Source: Gallionellaceae bacterium
GTDB lineage: Bacteria > Pseudomonadota > Gammaproteobacteria > Burkholderiales > Gallionellaceae
DNA length: 64,000 nucleotides
NCBI GenBank assembly: GCA_027448945.1
Contig: DAIDMQ010000016.1
Coordinates: forward strand, 186,001 to 250,000
Direction: 5' to 3'
Within the stretch, counting starts at the first letter, position 1. Each line of letters opens with the position of its first letter. This document shows, piece after piece, positions 41,185-50,246 of this stretch. Both the position numbers and the translations under genes were made by a program. The notes beneath the pieces were generated by a model, which was given only the letters and a program-made list of their open reading frames with translations, had not been told where the DNA came from and did not search any database.

Positions 41185-41616
41185 CTATTTCTGTATCGGT
41201 AGTCCGGCGTCAGCCCAGCCGGCAATGCCAGCCTCCACATTCACCGCTTGCTTGTAACCCGCCTTATTCAACAGCTGCGTACCTTCGGGGCCGGTGGTCA
41301 CACCATCGCCGCAATACACCACCACAGGCTGGTCGATAGCGCTTGCGATGGAGGAGGGGATGCCGGACTGCAAGATAGCCAGTGGCAAATTGATCGCGCC
41401 CCGAATATGACGACCCTGATACAACTCTGCACTGCGTACATCGATCACCAGCGCACCCGCATCGACCATCGCCTTGGCTTCGTTGACCGTCACTTGTTTG
41501 ACGCTATCGAAACGGTGTTTCTGCTGGTTGTGAGATACCAGCAGCACCATGGCAAGGATCGCCAAGAGCATCAATTGCCAGCGTTGGAGATTGAATCTTT
41601 TTATGGATGTGACCAT
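41185..41616 (-). CDS. Membrane-anchored rhodanese-like protein
   Basis: 143 residues. An N-terminal helix (WQLMLLAILAMVLLVS) anchors a single rhodanese domain facing the periplasm. The domain starts at VTVNEAKAMVDAG, has VIDVRSAELYQGRHIRGAIN and the active-site loop VVVYCGDGVTTG with Cys102. Persulfide carrier or thiosulfate sulfurtransferase activity is likely but unproven. ATG 41616 has GAGGA upstream; a longer start at 41688 would overlap the cNMP gene and is less likely. Probably transcribed with the two genes upstream. Confidence 0.85.
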   Translation of the reverse strand: MVTSIKRFNLQRWQLMLLAILAMVLLVSHNQQKHRFDSVKQVTVNEAKAMVDAGALVIDVRSAELYQGRHIRGAINLPLAILQSGIPSSIASAIDQPVVVYCGDGVTTGPEGTQLLNKAGYKQAVNVEAGIAGWADAGLPIQK

Positions 41617-41650
41617 GGCTATTCCTCGCGCGCCTTGCGGCAATCTGGGT

Positions 41651-42136
41651 TTAGTAACGTCCTTTGGTCTTGTTGATGTAGTTGGCAAGCTCTTTGTGTT
41701 CCTGGTTCATGCGTGACAGGTTGGCATGAGTGACCTTGAACAGCGCGCGCATCACATTAAAGGCCAGACGCGGATCTTCGATTAGCAGTGACTCAAAATC
41801 GTTGGGTGTAAGCGTGTAGATTGTCGATGCGCCTACCGCATGTATCGTCGCACGGCGTGGGGATTGTTCGACGAAGGCGCGGGTGCCGGCACATTCGCCC
41901 ACCTTCATGGTGTAAACAGGATTGTCCACACCGCTGGCATCCTTGCTGGTGACGGAAAGTTTGCCATGCGCGACCAGGAACAGCGTCTGATCTGTATCGC
42001 CTTCTTTGACCAGTAACTCGCCGTCTTTCAATTCGCGCACGCCGAGCTTTGCTGCCAGCACCTTGGCATTGGTTTCGGTCAGCTCGGAGCCAACGACGGA
42101 GTTGCGTACAATTTTGTAATCTACGATTTCATTCAT
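41651..42136 (-). CDS. Cyclic nucleotide-binding (CRP-like sensor) domain protein
   Basis: 161 residues containing one cNMP-binding beta-roll: VRELKDGELLVKEGDTDQTLFLVAHGKLSV, then VGECAGTRAFVEQSPRRATIHA at the phosphate-binding cassette. The usual cassette FGExxL/RxA reads ECAGTRAF...SPRRAT, so the cyclic phosphate-binding Arg is present. No HTH follows; the C-terminal helix ends at NKTKGRY, so it is a sensor without DNA-binding domain, perhaps acting on a partner. A TTG at 42142 nearer the AGGAG is an alternative start. Followed by rhodanese. Confidence 0.82.
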   Translation of the reverse strand: MNEIVDYKIVRNSVVGSELTETNAKVLAAKLGVRELKDGELLVKEGDTDQTLFLVAHGKLSVTSKDASGVDNPVYTMKVGECAGTRAFVEQSPRRATIHAVGASTIYTLTPNDFESLLIEDPRLAFNVMRALFKVTHANLSRMNQEHKELANYINKTKGRY

Positions 42137-42250
42137 TTTCAATACTCTCCTGGGTGTTGTTTGGTTATTGCTTTGTTGGGTATCGCATCGACATGACGCG
42201 ATCGGGCGGGACTTTAACGGCTAGTTGCCGAATGGGTTTACAAGCGACGC

Positions 42251-42793
42251 TTATAAAAAGTCCAAATCCTTGCTCAGATTGGTGCTGGCGATCTCAAAAT
42301 CGCCCATGATCTTTTTCCAATCACTCCCTTTGCGCGTATCCATATAGTCCAGGAAAGAAGCATCCGGGTCGTTCATCAGAATCGCGACCGCATAGCCGTC
42401 GACATTGTTCTGCAACTTGATCATGGCATCATACTTGGTGCCGCTGGCGAGAGGATCGTCGATCAACACCGCCGCGTCTTCGAAGTACACGCGAGGCAGG
42501 TCGTTCAGCAGACAGGTGGTGAAATCCGTCTTGATCTCTGCCAGCGCCTCGTCGAAACTGCGGAAAGTCGCGTAGTGTCCGTAGGGATGTATCTCAAAAT
42601 ATTTTTGCACCGGCGGCGCTTGGTCCAGTTCATGCGATGCCTCGAACGCAGCCTCCACTTCGGCACGCTCACCGGTCTTGAGGTGGATCTGGATCAACAG
42701 TGCCTCGGTGATGCCGGTAAAGCCCTGCGCTTGAAAATGCCTCACGATACGTTCGGCTGCTGCATTCGCTGCTTGGATAGAAGAATCGTTCAT
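42251..42793 (-). CDS. Conserved-looking hypothetical protein
   Basis: 180 residues, no recognised domain, no signal or membrane segment. Features are an N-terminal helix (AAAERIVRHFQAQGF), an EIHPYGHYATFRSFDEALAE stretch and an acidic aromatic C-terminal part (DDPLASGTKYDAMIKLQNN). First gene of a likely run with the cNMP-binding and rhodanese genes (114-base gap). Confidence 0.65.
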   Translation of the reverse strand: MNDSSIQAANAAAERIVRHFQAQGFTGITEALLIQIHLKTGERAEVEAAFEASHELDQAPPVQKYFEIHPYGHYATFRSFDEALAEIKTDFTTCLLNDLPRVYFEDAAVLIDDPLASGTKYDAMIKLQNNVDGYAVAILMNDPDASFLDYMDTRKGSDWKKIMGDFEIASTNLSKDLDFL

Positions 42794-42933
42794 GACGTGT
42801 TTCCGTGTTTCGGGGGGTGCAGTTTACAGAAAGCCGCAATGAATCGCCAAGACTAACAGGTGTTGATTTCACCCTTTATGCCGGGAGTCTTTAATGTGAC
42901 TGTCATCAGGTACCGGATACGATTGACCGAGGC

Positions 42934-43986
42934 GTGAGGTGCAGTGATAATCCGCACGCATTTACAACCCCGTCCCCCAAACTTCCGGCAGGTGGCACCA
43001 TCAAACTCGACACACTCATTGTCTATGCAGGCCAACCTTTAGTCGCATTGGCCATCTTCATTCTGGCGAACGCCGCGATGATCTGGCGCTTGCATGCGAT
43101 GGAGACCAAGGGCTTTGAAGGCACGGTATTGGGCACACTGATCATGCCTTACTGTTCGGGCTTCGCGAATCTGGTATTCGCCTATGTGATGAGCAAGTCT
43201 GCCGACAATGGCGCCTTGGTGATCGAAAATTGTCTGGTCAACAACGCCACTAACCTGACTTTTATCATCGGCATGGCGGCGGTGTTCGGTGCGACGGCTG
43301 TTATACCGAAGAACAAGGCTTTGCAACGTAAGCATGCCGAGTTCGCACGCATCAACAAGCTCAATTTGCTGTTCACTTTGATTGCCCTATTCCTGTTCAC
43401 GGGCACGCTGTGGGCTTTATCCAAAGACGGCGAACTGAATCTCTATGACGGCCTGATCTTGATCGGACTGTTCGTGTTCTGGCAGATACTGCATGTCTTT
43501 GAAGTCCTCAAAGACAACATCCGTAACAACAAGTCCTTCCACTGGTCCATCGTGATTGATCTGCTGCTGATCGCGGCCTGTGCTTATTGCATCTATTTCT
43601 CGGTCGATCATTTGGTGAACTGGATATCCAACACCCAAGACCCGCTGTTCAGTTTCGCCAAGATTGGTTGGGTCAGCGGTTTGCTGATGGTCGTGCCGAA
43701 TGCTTTCCTGGCGCTTTATTACGCCTATAAAGGCCGGCAGGACATCGTGCTCACTTCACAGATCGGTGACGGCCACATTTGCATTCCGATGTGCATAGGT
43801 TTGTTCGCGGTATCCAATCCCATACACATACCCGCTTCTTTCCAGAACGGTGCGTACATCATTCTGGGTGCGGGCTTGACACTGTTCCTGCTGGTCGCAG
43901 CCTTGGGTCGCATCCCGCGCGCGGTGGGCGTCGTACTGATCGCGGCTTACGGGGTATTCCTCTACAACGGACTGCTGAGTAATTAA
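42934..43986 (+). CDS. CaCA-superfamily sodium/calcium exchanger-like protein
   Basis: About 329-350 residues with about ten helices and two pseudo-repeat motifs: first NGALVIENCLVNNATNLTFI, second GDGHICIPMCIGLFAV. The Asn-rich first repeat resembles the alpha-1 repeat of Na/Ca exchangers, but both repeats are divergent and lack the acidic GxxxPE residue pattern, so ion specificity is uncertain. Start is problematic: the GTG at 42934 has a poorly spaced GAGG, the natural start of the conserved protein appears to be near 43000 where the codon is ATC after AGGTGG, and the first ATG is 43078, inside the first helix. Confidence 0.75.
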   Translation: MRCSDNPHAFTTPSPKLPAGGTIKLDTLIVYAGQPLVALAIFILANAAMIWRLHAMETKGFEGTVLGTLIMPYCSGFANLVFAYVMSKSADNGALVIENCLVNNATNLTFIIGMAAVFGATAVIPKNKALQRKHAEFARINKLNLLFTLIALFLFTGTLWALSKDGELNLYDGLILIGLFVFWQILHVFEVLKDNIRNNKSFHWSIVIDLLLIAACAYCIYFSVDHLVNWISNTQDPLFSFAKIGWVSGLLMVVPNAFLALYYAYKGRQDIVLTSQIGDGHICIPMCIGLFAVSNPIHIPASFQNGAYIILGAGLTLFLLVAALGRIPRAVGVVLIAAYGVFLYNGLLSN

Positions 43987-43992
43987 GCGGTC

Positions 43993-44538
43993 TCAGCTCA
44001 TTCTGATTGAACGCAACATCGCTTCGAAATCCCCGGTCGGCCGGTGCGCCGCATCGGCAGGACCGCTGAAGCCTATGATCAGACAATAGCGGTGCGCCAT
44101 CAGCACCAGCAGTTCGGAAATAGAGCGGAACTTCGCGCCTTGCTGATTAAGCACCGACATGCCCGCCTTGACATAGACGCCCACGCTGCCAGCCACCAGA
44201 TATGGCTCTTCCCGGTCCAACAGCTCGAAGTCCGGATACGCACCTGCAAGTTGTTCCAGTACGATGTCCACCACCCCGCCGGGCCCGCCCATGAACTCGA
44301 CCACGCCGAGTTGTTTGGCGGTGCACTGGATCATCGGCAGTGCGTAATGCCCATCTGCTTGCGGCATGCCAAGACTGAGGAAGGGATGATCGGTATTCGC
44401 GGTGAGCAAGGCCTCGACCTTGTCCGAGGTCGGTGCGGCGCTGAACTTGGCTTTCTTCGCCCAGGCATCGGGCAACACTTCCCAGCCATCGGGGATGTTG
44501 CATTCGAAAGCGAGCAGCGGTTCCGTGTAGTAATTCAT
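43993..44538 (-). CDS. Hypothetical protein
   Basis: 181 residues, unknown family. The sequence is alpha/beta with FECNIPDGWEVLPDAW and a conserved-looking MGGPGGVVDIVLEQLAG turn, ending in MLRSIRMS. No signal peptide. Starts two bases after the stop of the alpha/beta-hydrolase gene, so it is the last gene of the M14-peptidase run. ATG 44538 avoids overlap with the upstream gene. Confidence 0.65.
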   Translation of the reverse strand: MNYYTEPLLAFECNIPDGWEVLPDAWAKKAKFSAAPTSDKVEALLTANTDHPFLSLGMPQADGHYALPMIQCTAKQLGVVEFMGGPGGVVDIVLEQLAGAYPDFELLDREEPYLVAGSVGVYVKAGMSVLNQQGAKFRSISELLVLMAHRYCLIIGFSGPADAAHRPTGDFEAMLRSIRMS

Positions 44539-44540
44539 CG

Positions 44541-45314
44541 TTAGCGTTGCGCTAGCTCTGTAGAGGATAGCCATACTTTAACCCGCTGCACGACCCAAGC
44601 ACCATCGTCCAAAGGCAGATCATGTCCCGCGCTGGCATGCAGCTTGAGCTCGCATTGCCAGCGTTGCGCCAGCGTCACGGAGCACTGCGCATCGACCAAC
44701 TTGTCCTTTTCGGCGGCCATTAATAACACCGGCACTTTGGGGGTGCCCAGAGGCGCGCGAAAACGCACCGCTGCGCGCAGTTGTCTCAGGCTGTTGGCAA
44801 GGCTGACGGGATACTCGCGCGCATAGTCTATCCAGCGCGCCAATATCATCGGGCTATCCCCGGCGTTGCGCCGCAGATTGCTGGTGAGATCGAGGATGTG
44901 TCGCTCTTTCTGCGCTGTCGATCCGAACACGCCGTCGCGTATCAAGCCGGGATAGTTGACGGGGCGCAGCCGTTGATAGAAAGGGTTGAGCGGGGCGAGA
45001 CTGGTATTGATCAGCACCATCTTCTCTACTTCTTGCGGATGATGTTCGCTCCAGGCCACCGCGACCATCGCGCCCAGCGAGAGTGCCAACACGCGGTAGG
45101 GCGGCGGATAGCCGAGAGCCAATAACTGCGCACGACAGTGTTCCGCCATCGCTTCTATTGTTGCAGGGCTGTCTTGCCCATGCAGACTGCCATTGCCGGG
45201 GAGATCAAGCGCGATGACTGGTTGGGTGCCCACGCCCGCCTGGAAGAGGTCCAAGAATTCGCCCCAGTGGCGCTGCTCGCGTATCAAGCCGCGCAATAGC
45301 ACCCAAGTCGTCAT
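44541..45314 (-). CDS. Alpha/beta-hydrolase fold protein
   Basis: 257 residues. LLRGLIREQRHWGEF begins the fold, followed by the Asp-Leu-Pro-Gly turn (ALDLPGNG) typical of esterase/lipase oxyanion loops, the nucleophile elbow ALSLGAMVAVA with Ser, an AAEKDKLVD acid region and the catalytic His in ASAGHDLPLDD. Substrate unknown. ATG 45314 overlaps the stop of the upstream peptidase gene by four bases; the longer in-frame extension upstream to 45527 is a shadow within the peptidase gene. Confidence 0.82.
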   Translation of the reverse strand: MTTWVLLRGLIREQRHWGEFLDLFQAGVGTQPVIALDLPGNGSLHGQDSPATIEAMAEHCRAQLLALGYPPPYRVLALSLGAMVAVAWSEHHPQEVEKMVLINTSLAPLNPFYQRLRPVNYPGLIRDGVFGSTAQKERHILDLTSNLRRNAGDSPMILARWIDYAREYPVSLANSLRQLRAAVRFRAPLGTPKVPVLLMAAEKDKLVDAQCSVTLAQRWQCELKLHASAGHDLPLDDGAWVVQRVKVWLSSTELAQR

Positions 45315-46321
45315 GACTTGTACCAGCGCGCCACGGCACGTTCCTGCAAGCGCTCGCGGGGCGGCCCGGAGACTTGCCAATTCTCTTGGCTGCATGCGGC
45401 GCGTACCAGGAAATCCAGCCACACCGAATGGCCGCGCAACACCCTTTGCAAACGATGTTCGACCCTGGGATTGAAGATGCCTTGACGCGAGAAGAATTGG
45501 CGCGGGTTCTTCTTCACCCATAACCAAGAGCCCATCTCTAAAGTCAGTGGCAAGAAAGTCTTGCTCGCATCTTGTTGCGCTTGCAGATAGAGATAATCCC
45601 AGATGTCGCCATGCGTGCGGTATTGCGTGCTCTGCGGCTCGAACAGGTATTTGTTGTTGGGATGAGCTTGGTGAAACAGTTCTTCCAGCCTGTGTATCTC
45701 GGCCAGATGCGCGATCGGTTCGACGGTATGCGCATGCGGAAACCAGATGCGGTCACGCGCACCGAAACCGGAATGGCAATCGACCGAGATGCTGAACTCG
45801 CGCGACAATAATTCTTCGCTTACGGCTTTGCACAAGGCCTGATTCTCGATTTCCATTTCGTTGCAAGCTAGGCCGCGATACCAAGGCAAATGCCGGCTGA
45901 TGCGATGCCCGCCCAACAGGAAAGGCACTTTGCCGGCCGCTTCTATGGGCGCGTTGCGCATCAGATCGACGCCGCGTGGATTGCAGCGTGTGGCTTGCCA
46001 CATACCGCCCGGATTGACCAGTGGCATGAACACCAAACGGATGTTTTCGAGTGAGTGATGCAAGCTCTTGTCCCACGCCAGACGCGAGATCAAACCGCGC
46101 AGAAAATACAGCAACACATGGGTACCGATGCGTTCCAAGCCATGCACGCCGCCAAAGAAACCGATTGCGGGCAGCTTGGGGTCGGGGTTGCCTAAAGATA
46201 GTTGATAGACGGGAAAGCGCTTGTTGCCGACGCTGACTTCGCAAGCGACTTTCGTATCAAGATGCCTGGCACCGAGTTCCAGTAATTGTTCGAGTTCGGT
46301 TAATTCAGGCAAGAGGCACAT
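45311..46321 (-). CDS. M14-family zinc metallocarboxypeptidase-like protein
   Basis: 336 residues. The zinc ligands His60 and Glu63 (GGVHGLE), His183 (DCHSGFG) and the general base Glu262 (LTLEMGSW) are all in place. N-terminal LPAIGFFGGVHG and the LVNPGGMW segment are typical of the succinylglutamate desuccinylase/M14 clan. Substrate (peptide or acyl-amino acid) unknown. No signal peptide, so cytosolic. First gene of a three-gene run with the hydrolase (4-base overlap) and a hypothetical protein. Confidence 0.87.
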   Translation of the reverse strand: MCLLPELTELEQLLELGARHLDTKVACEVSVGNKRFPVYQLSLGNPDPKLPAIGFFGGVHGLERIGTHVLLYFLRGLISRLAWDKSLHHSLENIRLVFMPLVNPGGMWQATRCNPRGVDLMRNAPIEAAGKVPFLLGGHRISRHLPWYRGLACNEMEIENQALCKAVSEELLSREFSISVDCHSGFGARDRIWFPHAHTVEPIAHLAEIHRLEELFHQAHPNNKYLFEPQSTQYRTHGDIWDYLYLQAQQDASKTFLPLTLEMGSWLWVKKNPRQFFSRQGIFNPRVEHRLQRVLRGHSVWLDFLVRAACSQENWQVSGPPRERLQERAVARWYKS

Positions 46322-46368
46322 ATCGCAGATTCCGCTGAACGCCGGCTAGAGATTGGGTATCCCAAACA

Positions 46369-46932
46369 TCAGGCGTGCTGTCCTGCGGCAAACTCGAAAT
46401 GACAGGGTGACAGCAGATGATGCGCCAATAGCTCGGCATCGTCTGAACCATAATGCGCTGCAAAATTTGCCAGCCTTGCATCGTGTGCCTCGGATAAGGC
46501 GCTTATCAATAGTTTGGCCGCTTCGCGAGGCGAGCTTCTGCCTGCCACGAAACTGGGGCTGTCTTTGTAATGGGTCAGCAATTGTGCGCGATGGTCGAGG
46601 TAGAGCGGGCTTGCCTTGGCGTATTCGAGGTGGTCTTTTTTGAGTTGGACTTGTGCGTCGATCTGGGCATCGGATTCTTTGTAATGCGCCTTCTCGGCGT
46701 CCGACCAATGTGGCTTATCGCCTTGTTTCTCGCGCAATGTGGCGAAGGTGTGCTTGAGGGTAATCTGCGAATGCGTCTTGGCGTCGCGGAACACATGCAC
46801 CATTTCTTTGCCATGCCCCTCGGTGCCGACATAGCGCATCTCTGCTTTGATACGTCTGGGGTTGAACAGGAACTGACGGTGGCAAGCCGCACATAAAATT
46901 TCAAACAACTCATCCAGCTTGGCATTATTCAT
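46369..46932 (-). CDS. Hypothetical protein with CxxC motif
   Basis: 187 residues, unknown family. The N-terminus ILCAACHRQFLFNPRRIKAEM contains a CxxC that could bind a metal. The central part is highly charged and rich in His and Lys (THSQITLKHTFATLREKQ), and the C-terminal part is helical. AAGGAA upstream supports ATG 46932. The gene lies 47 bases upstream of the M14 gene on the same strand. Confidence 0.6.
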   Translation of the reverse strand: MNNAKLDELFEILCAACHRQFLFNPRRIKAEMRYVGTEGHGKEMVHVFRDAKTHSQITLKHTFATLREKQGDKPHWSDAEKAHYKESDAQIDAQVQLKKDHLEYAKASPLYLDHRAQLLTHYKDSPSFVAGRSSPREAAKLLISALSEAHDARLANFAAHYGSDDAELLAHHLLSPCHFEFAAGQHA

Positions 46933-47084
46933 GGAGCAGTTCCTTGGGTGGTTTTACGACGTCAATGTTAATCCGCCTGCAAGCTGATACGGAATCCGTG
47001 CGTCTGTCGCAAGAATACAGGCAATTGCAACACGGCATCCGTTCTAATACGACGTAATTGGCCTCACACCACAGACGCTAGTTC

Positions 47085-47858
47085 TTACTTCTGGCACAGG
47101 GCGCGCGCCGTTTCCAATGCCAGTTTCAGTTTGGCCGATTCTTCCGGGGTGCTGACCAGGTACATCAAGCGCACCCTGTCGGTGTAGTAGTCACTTGTAC
47201 CGCTGCCCTTGGGATAGCCGTATTGATCGGCGACCCACAGGTCATCCCGCAAGGTGCCGAAGTAAGCGATAGGCCCGGGCATGGTGAAGGGCCTTTCCTT
47301 GTCTATAGTTTGCTCCAACACCGAGATGGAAAACTCGCTGCGTTCGTCACGAATACGCTTGGTCAGCGCGATGCCGTAGGCTTTCAAGCCGCCACCCAAA
47401 GAATCGACCTCGCCCAGATCGCTGATTGCATCAGCTTCTACGGTCTTGAGGTTCACGCTGGAATGGATCTTGAAATGCCGGCGCTTGGAAAAGGCATTGC
47501 CGTGATCGACATGCACCAACTCGTCAACTTGCAAGTTACAGCCGGCAAAGTTCGCAGCACGCGAGATGTTCTCGGGGTCGTTCTTCTGCACGGTTTTTTC
47601 AACCACAGGCCGGTTCAGGATTTCCAGCACGTTACGTTGTGCGTCTGCCAGTTTCGGGTCGGCGGAGAGCTGCATGACCGGCACAACATACGTCACGATG
47701 GGAGTGCCGCCTTCCATGGCGCAAGCGGGCGCTGCCAGCACCACCATAGAGCCGCCTTTGAGCCGGCAGTCTTTGACAGTGTCTTCGGCAAATGCAGGGG
47801 TGAGGGCGGTGAGGGTAAGTGTGGCGAGGATGGCGGTGCGCAACGACTGCTTAAACAT
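47085..47858 (-). CDS. Exported hypothetical protein
   Basis: 257 residues with a signal peptide (SLRTAILATLTLTALTPAFA). The mature protein has four cysteines (for example DCRLKG and PACAM) that may form disulfides in the periplasm. No recognised domain. AGGAG before ATG 47858 gives good support for the start. Confidence 0.7.
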   Translation of the reverse strand: MFKQSLRTAILATLTLTALTPAFAEDTVKDCRLKGGSMVVLAAPACAMEGGTPIVTYVVPVMQLSADPKLADAQRNVLEILNRPVVEKTVQKNDPENISRAANFAGCNLQVDELVHVDHGNAFSKRRHFKIHSSVNLKTVEADAISDLGEVDSLGGGLKAYGIALTKRIRDERSEFSISVLEQTIDKERPFTMPGPIAYFGTLRDDLWVADQYGYPKGSGTSDYYTDRVRLMYLVSTPEESAKLKLALETARALCQK

Positions 47859-47908
47859 GCAAGACTCCTAATGAATTTGATGGTGCATCTTGCGCGATGA
47901 TAGCAAAA

Positions 47909-48535
47909 CTAAGCTGCATTAATGTGACTCATGAGGTCTGTTCCCGGGGTTGCTTGCAACGCCTGATATACCTTGAGCGCACCATAGGCATCATTCGCCG
48001 CGTAGAGCAATTGCTGCGGGGTGAGTTCATGTCTCGCCCAGTTGGAGGTGGTGGCGTGTTTAGACTTGACGAAGCGTTGTCCGAACATCAGCCCCACCGC
48101 CGTGCGCACACCGATCTCTTTTTGGTAACCGTCTTTGCTGAATATCGCGTTCAAATCGATCACGCCCTGCATCTTGATCCCCAGCTTGGCGTGGATATGG
48201 CTGCTATCCGATTTCAAGCCAAAGCCGGCTTTGATCAATTGCGCCGATTGCAGCAAGTCACGCAGAAAGGGGTGCGACTCGCTGTGATGCATCTGGAACA
48301 GGTAGGCTTTGTCGGGCAAAGCGAACTGCACCAAATGCGGCCCGCTACTCACTTCGCCAACCGAAAAAGTTGGTTTGGATTCGGTATCAAAGCCGACCGC
48401 GCCCGCCGCCATGATGGCAGCACGGGCAGCGGTGAATGCCCGAAGATCTTGCGGCACGCAGATCTGTTCCAGCGTCAGCCCGACAAAGGGCGGCATCAAG
48501 GCAATCTCGGTCTTGCCGGGTGCGGGAGTCTTCAT
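47909..48535 (-). CDS. DEDDy 3'-5' exonuclease domain protein (RNase D-like)
   Basis: 208 residues of the DEDD superfamily. VGFDTESKP supplies the first Asp and Glu, IKAGFGLKSDSSHIH the second Asp, and YAANDAYGALKVYQ the final Asp with Tyr, a DEDDy arrangement. It lacks the HRDC domain of true RNase D, so it is a single-domain nuclease acting on RNA or DNA. An alternative start is the ATG at 48496 (MPPFVGLTLEQ). Confidence 0.85.
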   Translation of the reverse strand: MKTPAPGKTEIALMPPFVGLTLEQICVPQDLRAFTAARAAIMAAGAVGFDTESKPTFSVGEVSSGPHLVQFALPDKAYLFQMHHSESHPFLRDLLQSAQLIKAGFGLKSDSSHIHAKLGIKMQGVIDLNAIFSKDGYQKEIGVRTAVGLMFGQRFVKSKHATTSNWARHELTPQQLLYAANDAYGALKVYQALQATPGTDLMSHINAA

Positions 48536-48565
48536 TTGCTGATACGGGGTGAGGGCATGGCCGGG

Positions 48566-50002
48566 CTAGAACAACGGCAGGCCTGCCGCAGTCATGACTG
48601 CATCCATGGCGGTTTTATTGAGTCGGCCTGTGATGTTGCCGCCCCCGTTTGAGCGGCTTATAGCATCCAGATCGGCGGACCATCCGGCCGTTTGCATGAG
48701 TCCGGACTTCAAACCGCCATTGACGACGGCAAGAAAAGTCTCGTGTTTTATTGCCGCCTGGAAGGGATCGGTAGTGAAGAATGGGCTGGCCAGCGGCGAG
48801 CCGGCGGTCGCGACAAAGTTGCTGAAGCGCGTAATGGCCTGGGTGCGCACGGTCATAAAATCCGCATCCACGGTACCCAGCGGGGTGTTGGTCGTGTAGC
48901 CCGCCGGTGCGGTGACGGTGTTGATCGTGACGCAGGTATAAGCACCCGCCGCACTCATATTCATCGACTGGGTATAGACATCGAATCGGGCTGAGTTTGC
49001 AATTGCAGGCACCGGTTGGGTCGCCGAATACACCAGTTCCAAATTATCGAAACACAAGGGATTGCTGGCGGTAAACACCGAGGCATTCGCAACGTTAAGA
49101 TTATTGATCAGCATGCTGATGGGCGTGCTCACGGCATTGCTGGTGCTATAGGATGCGGAGCTATTGTTGGTCAAAAAAGGCGCGCGGCTGGCATCCAATA
49201 TCGCGTAGCTATCCTGGCTACTGACGCCGCCGGTCAGCAGCCAGTCTATCGAGCCGGCCGGATAGACTGCATTGGCCGAGATGGCATTGCTGAACATCGC
49301 CGCGCCACCGTTGCCTTGTGCATTCATCGCGTATTGGTCGTTGACGTTCACCAAGGAAGAGGAGGCGGCCAGACCTGCGGTCGGCAACTGGAACTGCATC
49401 GGGATGCCGCTATACGCGATAGGGCGTCCGGCGATGTTGAGCGCATTCGGTGTCAAATTCATCGCGCCCAGATAAGGGTCCAATAAGGTCACGCTACCGT
49501 TGGGGTTGCTGGTCATTTGCACGACAGCGTTGTCGGCGACCCAAGTGCCCGCCGCATTCAGATAGTAAGCGCCGGTTTGCGCCTGATTAACCCAGGCACC
49601 CGCATTCAATGCTACCGTCGCCAGGTTCTGATTGGCGACAGTGCCGGCGATGGCCGCAGTCTGGGTGACACCCGATGGCAGTTGCGCAAGCACATTTAAT
49701 TGTGCGACCACGCCTGCGGTGAACTGCTTGAGACCCGTCGCAGTCAACGCAGTGAAATAAGCACTGGTAGTGTTCGGATTGAGCGTGCCCAAGGTGGCGG
49801 GAACGCCCGAAGTCACCGGTGTGATCGCACCCGGAGTCGTCGGTGCAGTCGCAATTGGCGCGGCGGGTGCGGCTGCATTTGTCCCAGGAGCCGGAGCGAT
49901 CTCACCACCGCCGCCGCCGCATCCGGCCAACAAAAATACGAGGCATGCGCAAGCAGTCACCGGCAGGCGAAATTTCGAGTTTTTTGTATGGGATATATTC
50001 AT
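48566..50002 (-). CDS. Large lipoprotein of unknown function
   Basis: 478 residues. The signal peptide ends in the lipobox FLLAGCGGGGG (Cys28), so it is a lipid-anchored surface or outer-membrane protein. A Pro/Ala/Thr linker is followed by a Ser/Asn/Thr-rich domain with few charges and only scattered cysteines. No recognised family; the composition resembles extracellular beta-rich proteins. ATG 50002 has no clear ribosome site. Confidence 0.75.
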   Translation of the reverse strand: MNISHTKNSKFRLPVTACACLVFLLAGCGGGGGEIAPAPGTNAAAPAAPIATAPTTPGAITPVTSGVPATLGTLNPNTTSAYFTALTATGLKQFTAGVVAQLNVLAQLPSGVTQTAAIAGTVANQNLATVALNAGAWVNQAQTGAYYLNAAGTWVADNAVVQMTSNPNGSVTLLDPYLGAMNLTPNALNIAGRPIAYSGIPMQFQLPTAGLAASSSLVNVNDQYAMNAQGNGGAAMFSNAISANAVYPAGSIDWLLTGGVSSQDSYAILDASRAPFLTNNSSASYSTSNAVSTPISMLINNLNVANASVFTASNPLCFDNLELVYSATQPVPAIANSARFDVYTQSMNMSAAGAYTCVTINTVTAPAGYTTNTPLGTVDADFMTVRTQAITRFSNFVATAGSPLASPFFTTDPFQAAIKHETFLAVVNGGLKSGLMQTAGWSADLDAISRSNGGGNITGRLNKTAMDAVMTAAGLPLF

Positions 50003-50246
50003 GGCGAACGTTTACAGCATAGCGTTAAGTCTGGCAACGCGACATTCTAAGTGAATCGGGGTGACGCACGGTTGAATTTTGATGGTCTACCCGGCCCCAC
50101 TTGTTTTGGGGGATATTCGCGGGCGGAAAAAATTGGGTCTAACCATGTCGCGTGATCTCGCCTGAATGCGGACCCGCATCCGCCCTAATAAGCGCGGCCC
50201 CCGCTGAATCATGATGCGTGGGCAAGGGGCACGCTTTGAACGGGCA

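Noticed and set aside
45315-45527. N-terminal extension of the alpha/beta-hydrolase gene
   Set aside because: Lies inside the M14 peptidase gene in another frame, with no ribosome site. The ATG at 45314 with a 4-base overlap is much better.
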